Origin: Nocardiopsis chromatogenes YIM 90109
GTDB taxonomy: Bacteria; Actinomycetota; Actinomycetes; Streptosporangiales; Streptosporangiaceae
Assembly (NCBI RefSeq): GCF_000341185.1
Contig: NZ_ANBH01000144.1
Location: 1-46,889, forward strand
Reading direction: 5' to 3'
Length of the DNA stretch: 46,889 nt
Shown here: positions 1 through 8,076 of the stretch, piece by piece
How the letters are laid out: each line of letters begins with the position of its first letter
How positions within the stretch are numbered: position 1 is the stretch's first letter
Notes under the pieces: generated by a model
Databases searched by the model: none
The model's input: only the letters and a program-made list of their open reading frames with translations
What the model was told of the DNA's origin: nothing
Made by a program: the position numbers and the translations under genes

Positions 1-117
1 GCTCGGCCGGGGCACCGATCGGCCGGTTGCGCCGGATCGGGGCGCAGAGCGCGCGGACCCCCCGGCACCCCCCGGCCCCAACCGGCCCTTCAGTGTCCGG
101 ACCACCCGCCCCACCAC
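1..117 (-). CDS. possible 5' end of a gene leaving the window (unknown)
   Basis: An open minus-strand frame starts at GTG (117-115) and runs 39 codons off the left edge. An AGAGG ribosome-binding site lies six bases upstream of the GTG. The translation begins MVGRVVRTLKGRLG and continues as a Gly/Ser/Arg-rich stretch with no recognisable domain. Only the start is visible, and third-position GC (about 85 percent) is only slightly above background, so this could be chance. Confidence 0.28.
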   Translation of the reverse strand, partial: MVGRVVRTLKGRLGPGGAGGSARSAPRSGATGRSVPRPS

Positions 118-421
118 CCCGGTCCTCTGGCGCGCCCGGCCCGCACACACCGACCACGGGCGCCCCTCGCCGTGTCCGCAGCAGGTTCAGAGGTCTCCCA
201 CCGATGGTCGAGGGCCTGACTCGGGGAACACGTCCCGGCGGGGCCCGGCCGAGCGCCGTGTGGCCTGCGGATCAGGGGTCCGACTCGTCCGTCACACCGG
301 CCCGCATGCGGGAAGAGGACGGCCTCCGCGTCGGTTTCCCCTGCTCAGGGCGGTGTGCCGACGCCTGCACACCGTCCCTTCCGTCTGACGTCCACCATCT
401 GTGCGACCACCGAGGAGAACC
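118..421. other. upstream intergenic region without a gene
   Basis: About 300 bases between the possible edge gene and the oxidoreductase. No frame here has a good start with conserved protein character. It presumably holds the oxidoreductase promoter, but I see no clear -35/-10 pair. Confidence 0.5.
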
Positions 422-1450
422 ATGTCCGCCACCGAAGGGCCGACCGCCACCACCCGCGAATGGCAGCTCGCCGCCCGCCCGCAGGGCTGGCCCACGACCG
501 ACGACTTCCGGTACGTCGAGCGGGACCTGCCGCCGCTGGGCCCCGGCGAGGTGCGGGTGCGCAACGCCTACCTCTCGGTCGACCCGTACATGCGGGGCCG
601 CATGGACGACACGCCCTCCTACGTGCCGCCGTACGAGCTGGACAAGGCGATGGAGGGCGGCGCCGTCGGCCGGGTGGCGGCCTCGCGCTCCGACGACCTG
701 GCCGAAGGCGATCTGGTCCTGCACACCCTGGGCTGGCGCGACACCGCGCAGGGCCCGGCGGCCGCCTTCCGCCGCATCGACCCGGTGCCGGGCGTGCCCG
801 AGTCGGCCTACCTGCACGTGCTGGGCATGACCGGGCTGACCGCCTATGTGGGGCTGCTGGACGTGGCGCGGATGGAGCCGGGCGACACCGTGTTCATCTC
901 CGGCGCGGCCGGAGCCGTGGGGAGCGTCGCCGGGCAGATCGCCCGCCTGAAGGGGGCGTCCCGGGTGGTCGGCTCGGCCGGGAGCGACGCCAAGGTCGAC
1001 CTGCTGACCTCCAAGTACGGCTACGACGCGGCGTTCAACTACAAGAGCGGCGACGTGGGCGCGCTGCTGCGGGACGCCGCGCCGGACGGGATCGACGTCT
1101 ACTTCGACAACGTCGGCGGCGACCACCTGGAGGCGGCGCTGGCCGCGTTCAACCGGGGCGGCCGCGCGGCGGTGTGCGGGATGATCTCGGCCTACAACAC
1201 CGAGGAGCCCCCGGCGGCGCCGCGCAACCTGTCCGAGTTGCTCAAGAAGGGCCTGACGCTCAAGGGCTTCACGGTCGGGTTCTACGCCGACCGGATGAAG
1301 GACTTCATCGCCGAGGCGGGCCAGTGGCTGGCCGAGGGGAGCCTGGTCTACGACGAGACGGTCGTCGACGGCGTGGACAACACGCTTCAGGCGTTCCTGG
1401 ACATGATGAGGGGCGCCAACACCGGGAAGATGCTGGTGCGGGTCTCCTGA
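422..1450 (+). CDS. NADP-dependent MDR oxidoreductase (CurA/PTGR type)
   Basis: Zinc-independent medium-chain dehydrogenase/reductase of 342 aa, the usual length for curcumin/alkenal reductases, which reduce the double bond of alpha,beta-unsaturated carbonyls with NADPH. The N-terminal GroES-like half contains LSVDPYMRGRM (about 51-61). The Rossmann half has GAAGAVGS (161-168), and FDNVGGDHLEAAL follows the cofactor loop. The zinc-binding cysteines of alcohol dehydrogenases are absent. The ATG at 422 follows GAGGAGAA at ideal spacing; an upstream in-frame GTG at 401 has no such site. A strong hairpin follows the stop, so it is probably monocistronic. The exact substrate cannot be read from sequence. 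Confidence 0.9.
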   Translation: MSATEGPTATTREWQLAARPQGWPTTDDFRYVERDLPPLGPGEVRVRNAYLSVDPYMRGRMDDTPSYVPPYELDKAMEGGAVGRVAASRSDDLAEGDLVLHTLGWRDTAQGPAAAFRRIDPVPGVPESAYLHVLGMTGLTAYVGLLDVARMEPGDTVFISGAAGAVGSVAGQIARLKGASRVVGSAGSDAKVDLLTSKYGYDAAFNYKSGDVGALLRDAAPDGIDVYFDNVGGDHLEAALAAFNRGGRAAVCGMISAYNTEEPPAAPRNLSELLKKGLTLKGFTVGFYADRMKDFIAEAGQWLAEGSLVYDETVVDGVDNTLQAFLDMMRGANTGKMLVRVS

Positions 1451-1460
1451 CCCCTCAGCC

Positions 1461-1488
1461 CGGCCCGGCCCCGTTCGGGGCCGGGCCG
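1461..1488 (+). terminator. perfect 12-bp hairpin after the oxidoreductase
   Basis: CGGCCCGGCCCC (1461-1472) and GGGGCCGGGCCG (1477-1488) form a perfect stem with a GTTC loop, followed by only two T residues. It lies 10 bases after the stop codon. Confidence 0.75.
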
Positions 1489-1504
1489 TTCTCCGGATCT
1501 GTGA

Positions 1505-1894
1505 TTGCCGGGAGCGGCCGAGGCGACCCAACTTCTCGGCCCGTGGTGGCCGACGGCGCTCCTCGCCCTCCTCCTCGGGGACGTCCCTCCGCCCGCCGGC
1601 GTTCATCCGGGACCGCCTCGCGGGGTGGGATTCCCGCGTGAACGGTGGTGGACGCCCATCGCCGCCACGCCCCTGGCGGCGGCCGGCCTCGTCACCGGCG
1701 TCTGGAGCCCCGGAATCGCGGCGGCCGCCCATGCGGCGGGTGTCATCGCCTACTTCCCCGGTGCCGCCGCCGCGCACATTCGGGCGCGTTTCACCGGCCA
1801 GGCGTTCTGGGTGAATTGTTTGGGAACGCCGGCGCTCTCAGCCGCCTTACCTGCGCTTTTCCTTCACCTTGTGAGGTCGCTCGTGCGCCAGTAG
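1505..1894 (+). pseudogene. DoxX-like membrane protein remnant
   Basis: The frame resembles the C-terminal half of DoxX-like small membrane proteins: GVGFPRERWWTPIAATPL, then a hydrophobic segment and IAYFPGAAAAHIRAR. The expected first membrane helix and N-terminus are missing. The preceding residues are Pro/Gly-rich and unlike the family, and the only upstream start is a TTG at 1505 without a ribosome-binding site. A truncated or frameshifted gene is likely; a short functional protein starting at GTG 1625 is the alternative. Confidence 0.4.
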
Positions 1895-1902
1895 TGATAT
1901 TT

Positions 1903-1924
1903 CAGATTTATACAACTGAATCTG
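1903..1924. promoter_or_regulatory. inverted repeat in AT-rich region upstream of the lipoprotein
   Basis: CAGATT (1903-1908) and AATCTG (1919-1924) are separated by ten bases that include TATACA, a possible -10. It lies in a locally AT-rich stretch about 100 bases before the lipoprotein start. Confidence 0.35.
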
Positions 1925-2027
1925 GATTCGCCGCATCAGAGGTACCGACCGCCCCCCGCACACCGCCGCTCACATGACCCCCGCAGCGGTGCGACCGTTC
2001 CACCCCCATCACCGGAAGGTGCAGAAG

Positions 2028-2618
2028 ATGACGCGTTTCCCCACCCTTCACCCCCCGGCCGGGACCGCCCTCGCGCGGGCGGCCACGGTGATCGCCTCCG
2101 TGTCCCTCGCCGTGGGGCTGACCGGCTGCAGCTTCTCCATCGGCGACCCGCAGCCGGTCGGCGAGGAGCAGGAGGGCTCCGCCGCCGAAGAGGGGTACGA
2201 CATCGACGAGGGCGACGGCGACGCGAGCGCTGACGACGCGGACGCGCAGGACGCGGCCGCGGACGACGCCGATGAGGCCGTCGACGGGGAGAACCCCCTC
2301 GACGGGCTTCCCGTGGACGCCTCCCAGGCGAAGACCTGGGCGAGCGACAGCTACTGGCTCCAGGGCACCGGCGAGGGCCTCTACCGGCTGGAGTGGACGC
2401 CGACGGACGACACGACCGTCGAGCTCACCCACTCCGGCAGCAAGAACTTCATCATCGAGTCCTATGGCGAGGACGGGGAGCGCTACGCGAGCCTCGTCAA
2501 CGAGATCGGCGTCTATGAAGGCAGCTCCCGTTTCGGTGATCTGCCCATGGTCGACGGCTCCGAAGCGGTCGCCTACCTCTACGTCCGGGCCGACGGCGCC
2601 TGGACCATCGGTCGCTGA
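2028..2618 (+). CDS. secreted lipoprotein of unknown function
   Basis: A 196-aa protein starting at ATG 2028 after GGAAGG. Residues 1-33 form a lipoprotein signal peptide with lipobox LTGC (Cys34), so the mature protein should be lipid-anchored outside the membrane. A long Asp/Glu/Ala-rich acidic linker (about 42-85) is followed by a globular C-terminal domain of about 100 aa rich in beta-forming residues (SYWLQGTGEGLYRLEWTP, YLYVRADGAWTIGR). I do not recognise the C-terminal domain. No neighbouring gene suggests a partner. A hairpin directly follows the stop. Confidence 0.8.
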   Translation: MTRFPTLHPPAGTALARAATVIASVSLAVGLTGCSFSIGDPQPVGEEQEGSAAEEGYDIDEGDGDASADDADAQDAAADDADEAVDGENPLDGLPVDASQAKTWASDSYWLQGTGEGLYRLEWTPTDDTTVELTHSGSKNFIIESYGEDGERYASLVNEIGVYEGSSRFGDLPMVDGSEAVAYLYVRADGAWTIGR

Positions 2619-2681
2619 CCCGCCTCCCGGCGGGCCGTGACCCCAACGGAGGCCGGGGGCCTTTTCCCGCCCTCGGCCTCC
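2619..2681. terminator. hairpins between convergent lipoprotein and tetR genes
   Basis: A perfect CCCGCC/GGCGGG stem with a TCCC loop (2619-2634) follows the lipoprotein stop. A second stem, GGAGGCCG (2648-2655) with CGGCCTCC (2674-2681), encloses a short GGCC-GGG-GGCC stem followed by TTTT. The two genes converge here, so termination in both directions is plausible. Confidence 0.6.
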
Positions 2682-2705
2682 CTCCTTATCCCTCGGGCCG
2701 TGCCG

Positions 2706-3434
2706 TCAGGACGCCCGCGTCCCGCCGGGACCTCCGTCGGCTCCATCGGCGGCGGTGCGCGTGCGCGGATCGATCCCCACGGCGGGCAGGATCGCCTGGT
2801 CCACGATCATGCCCAGGTACGCATCGTCCGGCGGCTCCATCGTGTCGAGCATGTGCTTGAAGACCATCGCCTCGCCGATGTCGGCCACCACGTCCGTCAC
2901 GCGCTCGCGGTCCAGCACGCCCTTGTCGGCATAGTGCAGGAGCGCGTTCTTGGTGAACCGCTCGCCGCGCGGGTCGAACACCTCCCGGTACAGGCGCTCG
3001 TGGAGGTCGGGGCGGGCCCACGACGCCACCAGCACGGCCATCAGCGCCTGCGCGTACTTCGGGCGGGAGCCGAAGGAGTCCCGCATCAGCCGGAGCGCCC
3101 GGATCAGGTCGCCGCGCAGGTCGTCGGCCTCCGGTGCGGGCTCCTCCATCGGGTAGGCCGCGTGCAGCGCCTCCAGCACGATGTCCTCCGGGGAGTCCCA
3201 CCGCCGGTACAGCGAGGTCTTCGCGGTGCCCGCGCGCCGGGCGATGCCCTCCATGGTCGCCCCTTCGAGCCCGCGCTCGGCCGCCTCCTCGCAGGCCGCG
3301 GCGTGGATCGCCCGGATGAGCGCCGCGCCGCGCCTGCGCGTGCCCTTCGGACGGGCCTCCGGCGCCTGCTCCGGCGCTCCCTCCGGACCCCCGGGCGCCC
3401 CGGGCGCCTCTTCGGCCCGCCGCTTCTCGTCCAT
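2706..3434 (-). CDS. TetR/AcrR family transcriptional regulator
   Basis: A 242-aa repressor-type protein. A Pro/Glu/Ala-rich N-terminal extension of about 30 residues precedes the helix-turn-helix domain, recognisable as GATMEGIARRAGTAKTSLYR (about 60-79). The rest is the helical ligand-binding/dimer domain. The ATG at 3434 follows GGTGGAG. It is divergent from the DUF418 membrane protein across a 114-bp spacer holding two perfect palindromes, so it probably represses itself and that gene. The ligand is unknown. Confidence 0.88.
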   Translation of the reverse strand: MDEKRRAEEAPGAPGGPEGAPEQAPEARPKGTRRRGAALIRAIHAAACEEAAERGLEGATMEGIARRAGTAKTSLYRRWDSPEDIVLEALHAAYPMEEPAPEADDLRGDLIRALRLMRDSFGSRPKYAQALMAVLVASWARPDLHERLYREVFDPRGERFTKNALLHYADKGVLDRERVTDVVADIGEAMVFKHMLDTMEPPDDAYLGMIVDQAILPAVGIDPRTRTAADGADGGPGGTRAS

Positions 3435-3477
3435 CCCGTGCTCCACCCGGTTCGACCGCTTCCCGTCCGCATAGAAA

Positions 3478-3487
3478 ACGCTTGCGT
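3478..3487. promoter_or_regulatory. palindrome 1 in tetR/DUF418 spacer
   Basis: ACGC-TT-GCGT is a perfect 10-bp palindrome embedded in A/T tracts between the two divergent starts. It is a candidate half of a TetR operator or an independent site. Confidence 0.45.
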
Positions 3488-3509
3488 ATTTTAACGGGGT
3501 CATGTTGGA

Positions 3510-3521
3510 TACGGTTCCGTA
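3510..3521. promoter_or_regulatory. palindrome 2 in tetR/DUF418 spacer (TetR operator candidate)
   Basis: TACGG-TT-CCGTA is a perfect 12-bp inverted repeat, a common shape for actinomycete TetR operators. It lies 28 bases upstream of the DUF418 start. Confidence 0.6.
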
Positions 3522-3548
3522 GCTAAAACCGTCAACGGGGGACCCCTC

Positions 3549-4742
3549 ATGTCCATGCCATCCTCCCCTGCGCCGGGCGCCGTCCCGGCCGCACGCCGCT
3601 CGCTGGCGCCCGACCTCGCGCGCGGCCTCATGCTGCTGGTCATCGCCACCGTGCACGCCCACATGTTCCGCATCGCCGTCGGGGGCAGCGCCGGGTACTC
3701 CCTCGACGGCCCACTCGACACAGCGGCCACCGCGGCCATGGCGCTCTTCGCCGAGAACCGCGGCTACCCCATGTTCGCGGCCCTCTTCGGGTACGGGCTG
3801 GCGCGGATCGCCCTGCGCCGCACGGCCGAGGGGCGCCCGTGGCCGTGGGTGCGCCGCCTGCTGCGCCGTCGCGGCCGCTGGATGGTGGCCATCGGCCTGG
3901 CCCACGGCATCCTGATCTTCTTCGGCGACATCATCGCCGTCTACGGCCTGATCGCCCTGCTCTTCGCGGGGGTCATGCGCTGGAGCGACCGCCGCCTGCT
4001 CGCCACGGCCTTCGTGTGGGGGTCGGTGGGCACGCTGGTCTACTCCGCGGTCAACGGCCTGGCGATGGACGCGGCGGCCGAGGGCGGCACCGTCGCCTCG
4101 CCGGTCGAGGACCTGCTCATGCGGGTGGTGATGCTGCCGTTCTTCCTGCCCCTGCTGATCATCATCTCCGTGTTCCCGTTCCTGGCGGGCGTCTGGGCGG
4201 CCCGGCGCCGCCTGCTGGAGGAGCCCGGGCGGCACCGCGCGTTCCTCACCCGCCTGGCCGCGATCGGCATCCCGGCGGCCGTCGTCGGCGGGGTCCCGTA
4301 CATGCTCATCAACATCGAGGTCTGGCAGCCCGCCGCCCCCGTCGTGGCCGGGGTGTTCTGGCTGCACATGCTGGTCGGGTACGCGGGCGGCCTCGGGTAC
4401 GCCGCGCTGATCGCGCTGATCGCCCTGAGGGCGGGGGACCGGCGCGGCCCGGTCGTGACCGCCCTGGCGGCCACCGGGCAGCGCTCGATGACCTGCTACC
4501 TGCTCCAGTCGGTGGCCTGGCTGGTGCTGATGCCCGCCTACACCCTGGGCCTGGCCGCCGAACTTGGCGACGCGGCCGCCGTCGGCATCGGCGCCGCGGT
4601 GTGGCTGGCCACCGTGGCCCTGGCCGACCTGATGCGCCGGGCGGGCTTCAAGCAGGGCCCGGCCGAATGGTTCCTGCGCCGCATGACCTACGGAAACCCC
4701 GCAAAGGAGAAGACGAAGGGCGAGGTGCCGGCCACGGCCTGA
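3549..4742 (+). CDS. DUF418 family integral membrane protein
   Basis: A 397-aa polytopic membrane protein with about ten hydrophobic segments. It starts RSLAPDLARGLMLLVIATVHAH and ends with the family's C-terminal signature GPAEWFLRRMTYG. The length fits DUF418 proteins, which are thought to be transporters or acyltransferase relatives without a settled role. ATG 3549 is chosen; ATG 3555 is possible. Control by the divergent TetR is inferred from layout and operator position. Confidence 0.88.
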   Translation: MSMPSSPAPGAVPAARRSLAPDLARGLMLLVIATVHAHMFRIAVGGSAGYSLDGPLDTAATAAMALFAENRGYPMFAALFGYGLARIALRRTAEGRPWPWVRRLLRRRGRWMVAIGLAHGILIFFGDIIAVYGLIALLFAGVMRWSDRRLLATAFVWGSVGTLVYSAVNGLAMDAAAEGGTVASPVEDLLMRVVMLPFFLPLLIIISVFPFLAGVWAARRRLLEEPGRHRAFLTRLAAIGIPAAVVGGVPYMLINIEVWQPAAPVVAGVFWLHMLVGYAGGLGYAALIALIALRAGDRRGPVVTALAATGQRSMTCYLLQSVAWLVLMPAYTLGLAAELGDAAAVGIGAAVWLATVALADLMRRAGFKQGPAEWFLRRMTYGNPAKEKTKGEVPATA

Positions 4743-4784
4743 GAGGGCGGGACGCACAACGGGTGGCCTGCCCGGCGCGGCGGG

Positions 4785-5255
4785 TCACCCCCCGCCGTCG
4801 GCGGTGCCCTCTCGGTCCGGGGTGCGCAGGTTGGCGGCCATGCCGTCCAGCATCCGCCGGAAGGACTCCCGCTCCTCCTCGGCGAAGCCGCGCAACGCCC
4901 GGTCCGACAGGTCGTTCATCTCGCGGTCCAAAGCCTCGCGCAGGGACCGGCCCTTCACGGTGAGGCGGACGCTCACCAGGCGTGCGTCGGTCGGGTGCGG
5001 GTGGCGCTCCACCAGTCCCGCCGCCTCCAGGCGTCCGGCCGTGCGGGTGACCGTCGGGGTGGACAGGCCCAGGCGGCGGGCGATCTCGCCGGGGGAGAGG
5101 CCGTCCTCGCGCCACAGGCACATCAGGACGAACTGCTGCCCCTCCCGCACGCCGTGGCGCTCGAAGGCCGTCCCCGCCGCCTGGAGCATCGCGTTCTTGG
5201 CCCTCCAGAAGGACGGGACGAAGTCGTCCTCCCAGGCCCGCAGCCACTCCTGCAT
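4785..5255 (-). CDS. MarR family transcriptional regulator
   Basis: A 156-aa winged-helix regulator starting at ATG 5255 behind GGGGAGGGG. The recognition region reads LSPGEIARRLGLSTPTVTRTAGRLEAAGLVERHPHPTDARLVSVRLT, with the wing after the TDAR motif. It is divergent from the N-acetyltransferase gene, and a perfect palindrome with seven-base arms lies between them. MarR proteins usually repress a divergent detoxification gene until a phenolic or oxidising ligand binds; that role here is inferred. Confidence 0.88.
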   Translation of the reverse strand: MQEWLRAWEDDFVPSFWRAKNAMLQAAGTAFERHGVREGQQFVLMCLWREDGLSPGEIARRLGLSTPTVTRTAGRLEAAGLVERHPHPTDARLVSVRLTVKGRSLREALDREMNDLSDRALRGFAEEERESFRRMLDGMAANLRTPDREGTADGGG

Positions 5256-5300
5256 CGACACCGCCCCTCCCCGAACCCCCGCCGCACCTTGCCGGAATCT

Positions 5301-5316
5301 CATTAGCTGGCTAATG
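5301..5316. promoter_or_regulatory. MarR operator candidate
   Basis: CATTAGC-TG-GCTAATG is a perfect inverted repeat of 7-bp arms. A related half-palindrome CCTA-ATGA-TAGG follows at 5337-5348, next to the ribosome-binding site of the nat gene. The position suits repression of both divergent genes. Confidence 0.7.
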
Positions 5317-5356
5317 TTCTGGTCGAACGTTGCCCACCTAATGATAGGAGCCGACC

Positions 5357-6268
5357 GTGGCGCCGCGCACCCGCCCCGACCCCTTCGCCGACGACCCCGC
5401 CCGCGGCTGGGACCCCGGTGCCCTGGACCTCGACGCCTATCTGGACGCCCTCGGCGTCACCGGGCCGCTGGGCCCCGACCGGGAATCGGTGGCCGCCCTC
5501 CACCGGGCCCACGCCGCGACCCTGGCCTTCGCCAACGTCGACGTGTTCCTCGGCCGCCAGGTCTCCCTCGACGTCGCCGACATCCAGGACAAGCTCGTCG
5601 CCCGCCGCCGCGGCGGCTACTGCTACGAGCACAACCTCCTGCTCGCGGCCGCCCTGGAGCGCATCGGGGTCCGGGCCGTGGGCCACGCCGCCCGAATCCG
5701 CGCGGACGACCGCTTCCGCCCGGCCACCCACATGCTCCTGACCATGGACGTCCAGGGGCAGCGGCTCATCGCCGACGTCGGATTCGGCGGGGGAGGCCTG
5801 CGCGAACCGATGCCCTACACCCTAGGCACCGAGACCGCCCAGGGGGACCGGGGGGAGTGGGCCTTCCGCATCGACCGCGAAGAGGCGCCCGGCGACGACG
5901 GGGAGCCCCGGACCCGCGTCCTCACCGCCCGCACCGGGGACCGGTGGGCCGACCTCTACTCCTTCACCGACGAGCCGTCCTACCGGACCGACTACGCGAT
6001 CTACAGCCACTACCTGTGCACGCACCCGCGCTCGCCGTTCCGGGCGCGGCTCATCGCCCAGCGCCTCGGCGACGGGGTGAACCACCGGCTGATGAACACG
6101 GTGCTGTCCGCCGAACGCCCCGACGGCACCTCCGACAGCCGCGAACTCGGCCGCGACGAGGTCCCCGAGGCGCTGCGGGACGTGTTCGGCCTGCGGCTGG
6201 ACGCCGACGACGCCCGTGCCGCCGCCGACGCGGCGGTGCGCGTGGCCGAGGCGCGAAACCCGCGTTGA
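5357..6268 (+). CDS. nat: arylamine N-acetyltransferase
   Basis: A 303-aa NAT-family enzyme that transfers acetyl from acetyl-CoA to arylamines, hydrazines or related amines. The catalytic triad is visible: Cys89 in RGGYCYEHN, His125 in ATHMLL and Asp140 in IADVGFG. The length is close to that of bacterial NATs (about 270-290), with a short N-terminal extension. GTG 5357 follows ATAGGAG. The divergent MarR gene and operator suggest induction by aromatic compounds. A long hairpin overlaps the stop codon. Confidence 0.92.
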   Translation: MAPRTRPDPFADDPARGWDPGALDLDAYLDALGVTGPLGPDRESVAALHRAHAATLAFANVDVFLGRQVSLDVADIQDKLVARRRGGYCYEHNLLLAAALERIGVRAVGHAARIRADDRFRPATHMLLTMDVQGQRLIADVGFGGGGLREPMPYTLGTETAQGDRGEWAFRIDREEAPGDDGEPRTRVLTARTGDRWADLYSFTDEPSYRTDYAIYSHYLCTHPRSPFRARLIAQRLGDGVNHRLMNTVLSAERPDGTSDSRELGRDEVPEALRDVFGLRLDADDARAAADAAVRVAEARNPR

Positions 6269-6317
6269 CCTCGGGGAAGCCGGGGCGGCACCCGCTGGGC
6301 CGGCTTCCCCGGGGTCA
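6266..6317. terminator. bidirectional terminator hairpin between nat and dhaL
   Basis: TGACC plus CGGGGAAGCCGG (6266-6283) pairs with CCGGCTTCCCCG plus GGTCA (6300-6317), interrupted by one T-G wobble, with a 16-base loop. The left arm includes the nat stop codon. It serves two convergent genes. Confidence 0.75.
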
Positions 6318-6337
6318 ACGGCGGGGGCGGGCCGGAC

Positions 6338-6970
6338 TCAGGCCCGGCACACCCCCGCCAGGGCCCGCATGAGAAGGGCGGACGACGCCGCCCCCGGGTC
6401 CTCGTGGCCGATGCTCCGCTCGCCCAGGTAGGACGCCCGCCCCTTGCGGGCCTGCAGCGGCACGGTCGCCTGCGCCCCCTGCTCGGCCGCGGCGGCCGCC
6501 GCCTCCGCCGCCTCGGAGAGCGGCGTGCCCTGCCCGGCGGCCTTCTCCAGCGCCTCGACCGCCGGGGACAGCGCGTCCACCAGCGTCTTGTCGCCCGGCT
6601 TGGCGGCGCCCATCTTCTGCACCGCGTCCAGGCCCGCCCGCAGCGCGGCGGCCAGGTCGGCCACCCCGGCCTCGGGCCCCTCCAAGCGCTTGCCCGCCGT
6701 GCGCAGCAGCGTCCCGTAGAGCGGCCCCGACGCCCCGCCGACCCGCGAGATCATCGTCATCCCGGTCTTGACCAGCACCGGACCCGGCCCGTCGGCCTCC
6801 AGGCCGTCCACGGCGGTCCGCGCCGCCGTCAGCCCCCGGTCCATGTTGGTCCCGTGGTCGCCGTCGCCGATGGCGGCGTCGAGCCTGCTCAGCCCCTCGG
6901 CCTCGCCCGAGACGGCGTCGGCGGCCGCCGCCACCCAGGCCTTGGCCAGTGCGGTGTCCATGGCGTGCAC
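6338..6970 (-). CDS. dhaL: dihydroxyacetone kinase subunit DhaL
   Basis: ADP-binding subunit of the PTS-dependent dihydroxyacetone kinase, 210 aa. The helical-barrel nucleotide site is recognisable from IGDGDHGTNMDRGL near the N-terminus (the Asp residues hold Mg-ADP) and GGASGPLYGT, GAAKPGDKTLVDAL and RKGRASYLGERSIGHEDPGAAS further on. GTG 6970 is chosen because GGAAGGAG lies eight bases upstream; ATG 6961 is the alternative and fits family alignments equally well. It follows dhaK by 26 bases and is surely cotranscribed. Confidence 0.93.
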   Translation of the reverse strand: MHAMDTALAKAWVAAAADAVSGEAEGLSRLDAAIGDGDHGTNMDRGLTAARTAVDGLEADGPGPVLVKTGMTMISRVGGASGPLYGTLLRTAGKRLEGPEAGVADLAAALRAGLDAVQKMGAAKPGDKTLVDALSPAVEALEKAAGQGTPLSEAAEAAAAAAEQGAQATVPLQARKGRASYLGERSIGHEDPGAASSALLMRALAGVCRA

Positions 6971-6996
6971 GTTCCCCACTCCTTCCCGTCCCCGGC

Positions 6997-7995
6997 TCAC
7001 GCGCCCCAGCGCAGGGCCGGGGTGTTCACCGGCGCGTCCCACAGCGGCAGGAAGCCCTCCTCGACCCGGCACAGCGTGATCGAGCAGCCCTCCATGTCCA
7101 GGCTGGTCACATAGTCGCCCACCAGGTTGCGGGCGATGGTGATGCCCTTGTCCCCGCACACCCGCGCGACCTCGCCGAACACCAGGTACAGCTCGCTGAG
7201 CGGGGTGCCGCCCATGCCGTTGACCATCACCACGGCCTCGTCGCCCGACTCCAGCGGCGAGTCCTGGAGGATCGCCTCCATCATCTCCCCGACGATGTCG
7301 CGCGCGCTGCGCAGCTTCTCCCGGCGCCGCCCCGGCTCGCCGTGGATGCCGACGCCGACCTCGATCTCCTCCTCCGGGAGGTCGAACCCGGGCCGCCCGG
7401 CCGTGGGCACCGTGCAGGCGGTCAGCGCCACCGCGAAGGAACGCGACGCCGCGTTCACCCGGCGGCCCAGCTCGGCGACGGCCTCCACGTCGTCCCCGCG
7501 CACGGCGGCCGCCCCGCAGATCTTCTCCACGAACACGGTGGCGCCGGTGCCGCGCCGCCCGGCGGTGAACGTGGAGTCCTCGACCGCGACGTCGTCGTTG
7601 ACCAGGACCTGCTCGACCCGAAGCCCCTCGTCGTCGGCCAGCTCGGCGGCCATCTGGGCGTTCATCACGTCGCCGGTGTAGTTCTTGACGATCAGGACCG
7701 TGCCGCGCCCGGCGTCGGCGGCCTTGACCCCCGCCAGGAACCCGTCGGGCACCGGGGAGGTGAACACCTCGCCGGGGCAGGCCGCGTCCAGCATCCCGTC
7801 GCCGACGAAACCGCTGTGCAGGGGCTCGTGCCCGGAGCCGCCGCCGGAGACCAGTCCGACCTTGCCCTCCACGGGCCCCGAGGACCGTGCGACCACGCCG
7901 TTCTCGGTGTCCACCCGCAGTTCGGGATGGGCCGCCGCGAGGCCGGCGAGCGCGTCGGACAGATAGCTTTCCGGAGTGTTCAGGAACTTCTTCAC
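6997..7995 (-). CDS. dhaK: dihydroxyacetone kinase subunit DhaK
   Basis: Substrate-binding subunit of 332 aa, full family length. It binds dihydroxyacetone covalently through a histidine; the motif GVGIHGEPG puts this at His218. GGGSGHEPLHSGFVG near residue 52 and KNYTGDVMNAQMA near 104 are further family signatures. Start GTG 7995 follows TAGGGAG. It is first in a dhaK-dhaL operon and divergent from dhaM, together forming a complete DhaKLM enzyme that makes dihydroxyacetone phosphate from phosphoenolpyruvate via the PTS. Confidence 0.95.
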   Translation of the reverse strand: MKKFLNTPESYLSDALAGLAAAHPELRVDTENGVVARSSGPVEGKVGLVSGGGSGHEPLHSGFVGDGMLDAACPGEVFTSPVPDGFLAGVKAADAGRGTVLIVKNYTGDVMNAQMAAELADDEGLRVEQVLVNDDVAVEDSTFTAGRRGTGATVFVEKICGAAAVRGDDVEAVAELGRRVNAASRSFAVALTACTVPTAGRPGFDLPEEEIEVGVGIHGEPGRRREKLRSARDIVGEMMEAILQDSPLESGDEAVVMVNGMGGTPLSELYLVFGEVARVCGDKGITIARNLVGDYVTSLDMEGCSITLCRVEEGFLPLWDAPVNTPALRWGA

Positions 7996-8062
7996 GGTGC
8001 GGCTCCCTAGTGTTCGCCGAGGGGTGGCGGTGTCGATCCTGAAGCGCGGACGCTCGGTCAAG

Positions 8063-8068
8063 TAGCCT
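8063..8068 (+). promoter_or_regulatory. possible -10 for a leaderless dhaM transcript
   Basis: TAGCCT ends eight bases before the dhaM ATG and no ribosome-binding site precedes that ATG. The spacing suits transcription starting at or near the start codon. The -35 is not clear. Confidence 0.4.
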
Positions 8069-8076
8069 ATTCCCCC

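Noticed and set aside
272-1777. 501-codon minus-strand open frame opposite the oxidoreductase
   Set aside because: Arg/Val/His-rich, no domain, entirely antisense to a clear MDR gene; typical of high-GC shadow frames.
3435-4757. Long N-terminal extension of the tetR frame over the DUF418 gene
   Set aside because: Antisense to a clear membrane-protein gene; the TetR domain starts at 3434 with its own ribosome-binding site.
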